Assembly: GCA_014529385.2 (NCBI GenBank)
Contig: CM043963.1
Location: 103,954,912 to 104,018,911, forward strand
DNA from: Adiantum capillus-veneris
Taxonomy: Eukaryota; Streptophyta; Polypodiopsida; Polypodiales; Pteridaceae
DNA length: 64,000 bases
Reading direction: 5' to 3'
The first letter of the stretch is position 1. Each line of letters begins with the position of its first letter. The notes below the pieces were generated by a model. It did no database searches, was not told the DNA's origin, and saw only the letters and a list, made by a program, of their open reading frames with translations. The position numbers and the translations under genes are program-made. This document shows positions 57,015 through 64,000 of this stretch, in pieces.

Positions 57015-59969
57015 GGATTCGGGGAAGTCGTCTTATCAAAGAGAAAGAGACCGACACTCAGGGAAGCAATAGCAGAAGCCGAGCCATTTTCTATTCCCCC
57101 AGAGACTCTCAAGCCCACAAAGACTTGGATAGAAGAAGCAGTGTTAGAAGAACAGGGGATAAAGATATAGCAAGGTACTTTCAGAGACCCATGGGGACAA
57201 ACAGTGGATATCCCAATGATTTCCCAAGAACTGGTGGACTACAACAGAACAGAGGAGATAAGTAGATACCTGGAAAGGGCAGATCTCCGCAATTTTTTAC
57301 TTCCAGACCATCAGGAGTACACGCTCAAAGAGTGTATGAGTTGGTAACCACCATACAGAAAGACGGAATGGCTACACTCACAGCCTGGGACGGGGAAAAA
57401 GTTGAAGTGATTATCACTCCTCAACTCATTGCAGATGCTATGAAGCTGCACAACAAAGAAAGCTCAGTCAGAAAAAGACGAGAAGCTATAGAAGTGTATG
57501 GGCCAAAGAAGCAAAATGTCACCTATGAAGACATGGCAGATCCGAGAGCGGCAAAGCTTTGCCGACTCTACAACCAATTCTTACATATATGCAGAAAAAG
57601 ACCACAAAAGTATACCACACCACCACATGCCATTGCCACAACCACCACTTGGGCAATAAAGAGCAACATCCCAAAGGAAGTCAATTATGCTTAGCACATT
57701 CATGAGCAAGTAATTTCTTTGCAGAACGAGAAGCCAAAGTACATTGGGGGAGCCGAAGTGTTGACTAAGATAGCTTATGAAGCTATCGGAGCAAGGGACC
57801 AATGGCCAAATGCTCCCTCGCAAAACTAATGGCTAAAAGAGATAGATGAAGATGAAGACCAGCGAGAGGTCACCAAAAGAGTGTCAACAAGGGCAAGGCG
57901 GAAGCTAGAGATTGTTTTCGAGCCAGAAGAAGAAGCAGACGAGCCCCTCAAGAAGAAGACCAAGAAGAAACCCGCTCCCAAGCAAACTAAGAGCCAAAAA
58001 GCCGCCAGAATGGAGACTCTGAGGCTGATTGAATAGTTTAGAGCCGAGGGATCTTTAAAAGGAGATTTTGAGGAAAAGTGGGTACCAGACCCAACTAAAG
58101 TCGGAGCCAGCTCAACCAGACCCCATATTGATCAGTACGATCAATATATCAAGGCTTATGAAGAATCAGAAGCTATATTGGAGCAGCAACCACTAGAGCC
58201 ATACACCGAAGCAGAAGTTCAGCACATTAAAGCTGAATTACAAGGAGGTGACAAGGGCAAGGACAAGGTAGAAGAGTCTAGTCCTGAAGGAGAGGAAAAG
58301 ATAGTGGAGGAAACGACTACTGAAGTGGAGGTGGATGTGCTAGAAAATCCCAAAATATAGCAAGAGGAGAAGGCAACGGATCCAATTCAAATGAAGAAAG
58401 AGAAATATGATGTTCTAATAGACACAAGATATACACAAGAAGATGTCCTCAAAGTTGTGTATGGCATTGTCTTAACACACGAAGAACAGAGAGGAAAGGA
58501 GAGGAGGACCAAGAATCGATCCGATAGAGAGTGGAGGTTGGTACCTGAGAAGAAAGAGGATGAGCTTGAAGAGGAGGATGAGCTCGAAGATGATGATGAA
58601 AGAGATATCCAGAAAGTGCATCAACTGTTGGAGCAGATCAAAGCCCGATCAAAGGCAATGAGGGACAACAAAGAAGAAGCGGAAAAGAGAGAAGATGAGA
58701 TGGAAACAAAATATGAGAGTGCACTAGAAGAAGAAGAATACCTCAAGGCATCTCTCCTGGAAACAGAAAATGAAAGAGACGGACTAATCCTCCAACTTGC
58801 TGATGCTTCAAGAGAGGTGGCCAGTGCACAAGAAGCCAAAGAAAGAATTAATGAGGAATTGGAAGATGCAAAGGACGAGTTCATTGAGCTACGAGAAAGG
58901 ATGGAGATGCAGGATAGAACAATTCTAAGTCTTAGATCCACACCAAGAGCTAGAAGAGCAGGAGTAGAGCTAGAGGGAGCAATAATCCCTGATCTGGAAG
59001 ATCAAATCCTGAGTTTTCAAAGAGAATTGCGGCTATAGCAAGTGCAGAGATTGCACATTGCGGAGGGCTCATTGGCTACAGAAGAACGACTGACATCAGA
59101 GACCCAAGCACTGAGAGCGGAGAATGAGGCCCTTCGAAAGCAGCTCCAAGATCTGCAAGACAAAGTGATAAAAGATACAGAGGATCAGCAAGAAGAAACA
59201 GGCGAGGCAGCCGTGGAGCTTCCAGAGACTGGGGAAGCCACAACAAGTGAAGATCTAGCCCTTGCACAAGACAAGACCGCAACATCAAGACTTACCGAGG
59301 ATGAGGAAAAAAGATTGCACAAGCAGATAGAGAAGGCAACAAAGGAGAGTGCAAAGGAGGCCATGGAGTGGGAAAGAAGACTCCTATTCTCCATTGGACT
59401 TCAAGGGGTGGACACTAAGGTGCTGCAAGAACAATGGACAACCTACATTGCCCCTTCCTCTACTAAAGTTTGAAGTGCTGAAGACAAAGAAAAGGATAGA
59501 AGAAAAGCAGCATGTTGCGCTATACGAAGGCGACATCACAAAAGAGGAGGAATCAAAGAAGATAGTAGACTCCCAGCTGAGATGGAGGAAAGGGTGGTTG
59601 ACAAAGTATCCAACCTACCTAATCTATTTGGCGGAGGCACCCAAGGAAGTTAGAGAAGATGCAACATTCTGTCCAGTGCCACGAGTCAAGAGTTGGCAAG
59701 AACATGACAGAATCACAGCAAAGAAGCCGAATTGGCTTAATTACCCCATGATGCCAGGACCGAAGGTGGGAGAGAGAATAAGTAAGGCCTACATGGTGAA
59801 AACCCTAACGGGCACCATTAAGCTCTTTACTGGCTCTCCTGACCTTTCGTGTCAAATGCTCAAAAAGATTTGCAGAAAATTATTGGCTTGCATTGAAGTG
59901 CTCGCGCCAGATAAAGCTACCAGCTCAACATTGTTGTCAACGTTTGACACAGTCAGATATGATGTATGA
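57015..59969 (+). pseudogene. Gypsy-1 ORF3, long coiled-coil protein downstream of pol
   Basis: About 985 codons on the sense strand with two frame changes (near 57320 and 59460) and TAG/TAA stops at 57168, 57692, 57826, 58034, 58358 and 59036. The N-terminal part (TLREAIAEAEPFSIPPETL, RADLRNFLLPDHQEYTLKE, GMATLTAWDGEKVEVIITP) looks globular. A Lys/Pro-rich stretch follows at 57930-58010, then an acidic and long coiled coil (58390-59400: EALRKQLQDLQDKV, KEAMEWERRLLFSI). The C-terminal globular part includes KPNWLNYPMMPGPKVGE. No transmembrane helix or signal peptide is evident, so it does not look like an envelope protein. Start codon not certain. Confidence 0.65.
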
Positions 59970-60217
59970 TTTAGCCTTGCAGCCATCTCCAAAAGTATTA
60001 CACCTCTTTTATGAGAGAACCATGTTTATGCGGAGTTTCCACATGTAGGCCTTTGAGGAGGCATTCTAGACTGGTTTCTTTACTCATGAAAGTAAGATAT
60101 TCGGCCCTACACTGACCATTGGAAACCTGAGATACGAGTCACATCTTCAGATCCTGAAATCGACGAGACTCCACTAAAGACAAAGCAAGCATGTCATGTC
60201 AGGGACGACATGAACGT
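59970..60217 (+). other. Gypsy-1 spacer between ORF3 and polypurine tract
   Basis: No ORF. It ends with CAGGGACGACATGAACG, a phrase resembling GTCGTGGATGACACATGAA before the Gypsy-3 purine tract. Confidence 0.6.
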
Positions 60218-60229
60218 GGAGGGGGGGAG
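60218..60229 (+). other. Gypsy-1 3' polypurine tract
   Basis: GGAGGGGGGGAG directly before the LTR start TGTTAAGCGG at 60230; primer for plus-strand DNA synthesis. Confidence 0.9.
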
Positions 60230-61598
<1,369 letters not shown>

Positions 61599-61620
61599 TG
61601 TTTAGCGCCGTTGCCAAGGA

Positions 61621-61965
61621 GATGCCGTGCACTAAGCTCGAATAGCACTCTATGCTACTTTGTGGTGCAAGATGTAGGAAAGATAGAGAAAGAAGGTGTG
61701 TGGTTGCTGACAAGGATTTGTGAACTTTGTTTTTGCTGCAGTCTATTGTTTTCTATTAATAAGGTGTTATAGTTTTTTTCTGCAATGTATTTTTTTCTGT
61801 TGATAAGGTGTTAGATTTAAGGTATTAGATCTGTAAGGTGCAGTAAGTAGATATGTTAGTTAATTAGTTGTTGTAGTACTGTGTTAAAAAGTGTGTAGCA
61901 GTAGCTCTGTTAGTTGGAAGTAGGTAGGCTAGGTGTGTGTGCACACACGTAGTGACCTTATCCTC

Positions 61966-62046
<81 letters not shown>

Positions 62047-62564
62047 TTTAAAAGGAAGGACTGGGATTGGGAACATTCTCCAAGCCCAAGCCCAAAAGCC
62101 CAAGCCCAAGCCTCAGTCACAATTTGGACTTACTTATTTTAGCCTCATGCGTAAGTAAAAATTGACCCTTTTGGAGCTCCGAGTAACCAAATTCTGTGCT
62201 ATAAATCACACCACAACCCCCTGAGCAATACTCTCTTTTCGAGCTATCGCACGCATTAATCCAAAAATTGATCGTAAAAAGACATTAAAAAACATAAAAA
62301 AACAAGTGAAAATGGGGTGTAAAATGCCCAAAAAATCAAGCGGTCAACGTTCGAGGGTATTCGCTAACGCTTCTAGGGTGCCAAAGGCACATGCATCTCC
62401 TCTTTGGTTGTGTGATAGAGGCCGAGCAACTAGCAAGCACTGTGAATTATGCGGGTTCTCAATATCCACCTACCTTAGGTTTCGGGCCCTCGGCGGGGAC
62501 CCAAGTTAGTACAACCTAAGACCCAAACATAGCGGGTAGTGACTCTTTATCTGACTAAGATATT
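61621..62564 (+). other. Gypsy-2B leader with TA microsatellite
   Basis: No supported ORF. A (TA)n array with two TATG interruptions fills about 61972-62047; the Gypsy-2A leader lacks it, so it expanded here. Confidence 0.8.
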
Positions 62565-64000
62565 ATGGAAGGACATCCTACACCAAACCCTGAGCAAGTT
62601 AACAAAAACGTACATGTCTAGGCCTCACAACCTCAATCTAGTGTGTTTAGTTGCTTTATAGAAACCTTTAGTAGAGCTACTCTCTCTGAACTTGCGGGCT
62701 AGCGAAGTTACGAAGGTAAGGGAGAGGTAGATTCACCTTTGGTATCTTAGGGGGAGCCTATACTCCCCAAGAGTGTCCAAGTCAATATCCTGCCCCCTGA
62801 TTTCATGGAAGACCCTGCAAAGCAATCACCCCCCGAAGTTCTACTACCCGATGGTAGGATTCTTGCGGAGGTGCAAGAAGTTGAGCGCTATATGCAAGCG
62901 GCTAGGGAGAGGGAAATGGAGAGTTTCCTAGACCAACACCGAGCCAGGAAGGGAAAGACCCCTGGGCAACATGCATAGCCATCAAGGAACTGAGTGCTCT
63001 TGAGCTAGTAGTAGGCAATGTGGGTCAAAGTGTGCGGAACAACAATGCTTCCACCTCAAGGGAAACCTCTAGTACGCCGGGCCTAGAAGGGTTATTTATT
63101 AGCAAAAATTGGGAATATGACCTACAAACTGAAACCTTGACTGACCTGTACACATGTTACACATACCATAAATGTTGGTTAGAAGTTGTACAATCTACTT
63201 CTAGCACCACAAGTCTAGAGGAGCGGCAACAGATGGTCTGCAATGTCATCCATAGCATCATCCAATCGGAGAGGCAAAACCGAGGGATTAACATTCCTTC
63301 AATGGGATTTATGAGTTCTTGGATACGGGCAAGGCCAGACAATCGACACTATCATAGATGGAAACTCCTTCAGTGAGCCCAATGGACCTTCATATATTGA
63401 CGCTGGAGTTTTGCTACAGTCTGAACCCACAAGTAGTAGTTGTACTTTTCCAAATCTATCTCATCTGTCACTCAAAGACACTACGGCTACAATATCTTCT
63501 CCGATGATGAGTAGAAAAAGTACACCTTGGACCTCGTTTCTTAGCACTGCACCGCTACCTAGTAGCACAGTGCCCCCAACATTACCTACATGTGTGCATC
63601 AAGCCTATGTACCGGTCGCACCTCATGTCCACATAGCTCCCACACCCCAATTGTGCCAAGGGATTACACTCCACAATGGCATTATCTAAGCTCTTATTCA
63701 AGTGGGGCCATACCATTTAGCAATAACATGTCATATCTGGCACCGGCTATGCCTAGGGCCACACTTGTGAACTTTGGACGAGAACTTTGGACCACCACGT
63801 GGTACACCACCATATGAGGTATGGGACCCGAGGGCCGCGCGTATGCCAAGGCCAAGGCCAACTCCCATCCCACATGTAGTTACAGGAACGTCTACACCTG
63901 CGGCCACTATACCTGCTTATTTAGGAGATTTGGCAACATTTGCTCAAACCATCGGTTGATCTATTGCTGAGAATATGCGTAACACGCTTGATAGAGAGCC
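62565..64000 (+). pseudogene. Gypsy-2B gag, 5' part
   Basis: ATG at 62565 gives MEGHPTPNPEQVNKNV, as in Gypsy-2A, then a TAG after about 18 codons. Later open parts are VQEVERYMQAAREREME, NWEYDLQTETLTDLY and, in another frame from 63411, the proline-rich YVPVAPHVHIAPTP segment. The gag core lies beyond the window. At least four frame changes. Confidence 0.82.

Larger units (their letters stand above)
61599..64000 (+). mobile_element. Gypsy-2B internal region, cut by the window end
   Basis: The plus-strand counterpart of 15841-13525 in Gypsy-2A. A degenerate tRNA-Asp primer site, TAGCGCCGTTGCCAAGGA (61603-61620, three mismatches), is followed by leader and gag. With its LTR pieces it forms one arm of the inverted duplication. 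Confidence 0.9.

Noticed and set aside
57015-59969. Envelope protein for ORF3
   Set aside because: No signal peptide or transmembrane helix; the bulk is a charged coiled coil.

Overview
The window reads as a block of nested transposable elements from a land-plant nuclear genome. Evidence for a plant: Ty1/copia elements primed by initiator-Met tRNA, Ty3/gypsy elements primed by plant-type tRNA-Asp, hAT-type MITEs, a fragment of eukaryotic ribosomal protein L32, and long GA/CA/TA microsatellites. The species cannot be read from the sequence; a large, repeat-rich genome is likely. No intact host gene was found, and every element carries stops or frameshifts.

Layout. 1-1124 is the 3' end of a copia element (family Copia-1). 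1334-1519 is an RPL32 fragment, followed by unassigned DNA with a ~100-bp tandem repeat. 3487-16411 is a minus-strand gypsy element (Gypsy-2A, TSD TTCAC) whose 3' LTR holds a 735-bp hAT-like insertion. Gypsy-2A sits in an old gypsy relic (Gypsy-3; 16412-17246 and 22203-22713+). That relic is also split by a complete Copia-1 element (copy A, 17247-22202, TSD AGAGT). 22713-26906 is unassigned DNA with three MITEs and a tRNA-like SINE.

From 26907 the order repeats in reverse: Copia-1 copy D (minus, 26907-30697), Gypsy-3 relic (30698-31490), Gypsy-2B (plus, from 31491). The same insertion junctions are present, so the window contains an inverted duplication with ~7.6-kb arms. The Gypsy-2B 5' LTR is cut into three pieces by later insertions: Copia-1 copy C (31678-36796, TSD ATCAC) and a giant gypsy element, Gypsy-1 (36931-61260). 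Gypsy-1 is itself interrupted by a different, young copia element, Copia-2 (40303-45841, TSD CTACA). Gypsy-2B resumes at 61261 and runs off the window end.

Gypsy-1 (about 18.8 kb without its insert) is the most unusual object. It encodes gag, a coiled-coil linker, protease, RT, RNase H and integrase. In addition it has a tandem duplicate of the integrase H2C2 zinc module, a second retropepsin-like domain after integrase, a tail of W-x-P-K repeats, an internal exact copy of the 12-base polypurine core, and a long coiled-coil ORF before the 3' LTR. Nine copies of a 24-bp palindrome, mostly exactly 283 bp apart, lie in the two noncoding zones that flank its gag-pol. The palindrome stays nearly perfect while the spacers have diverged, which suggests a conserved cis-acting function.
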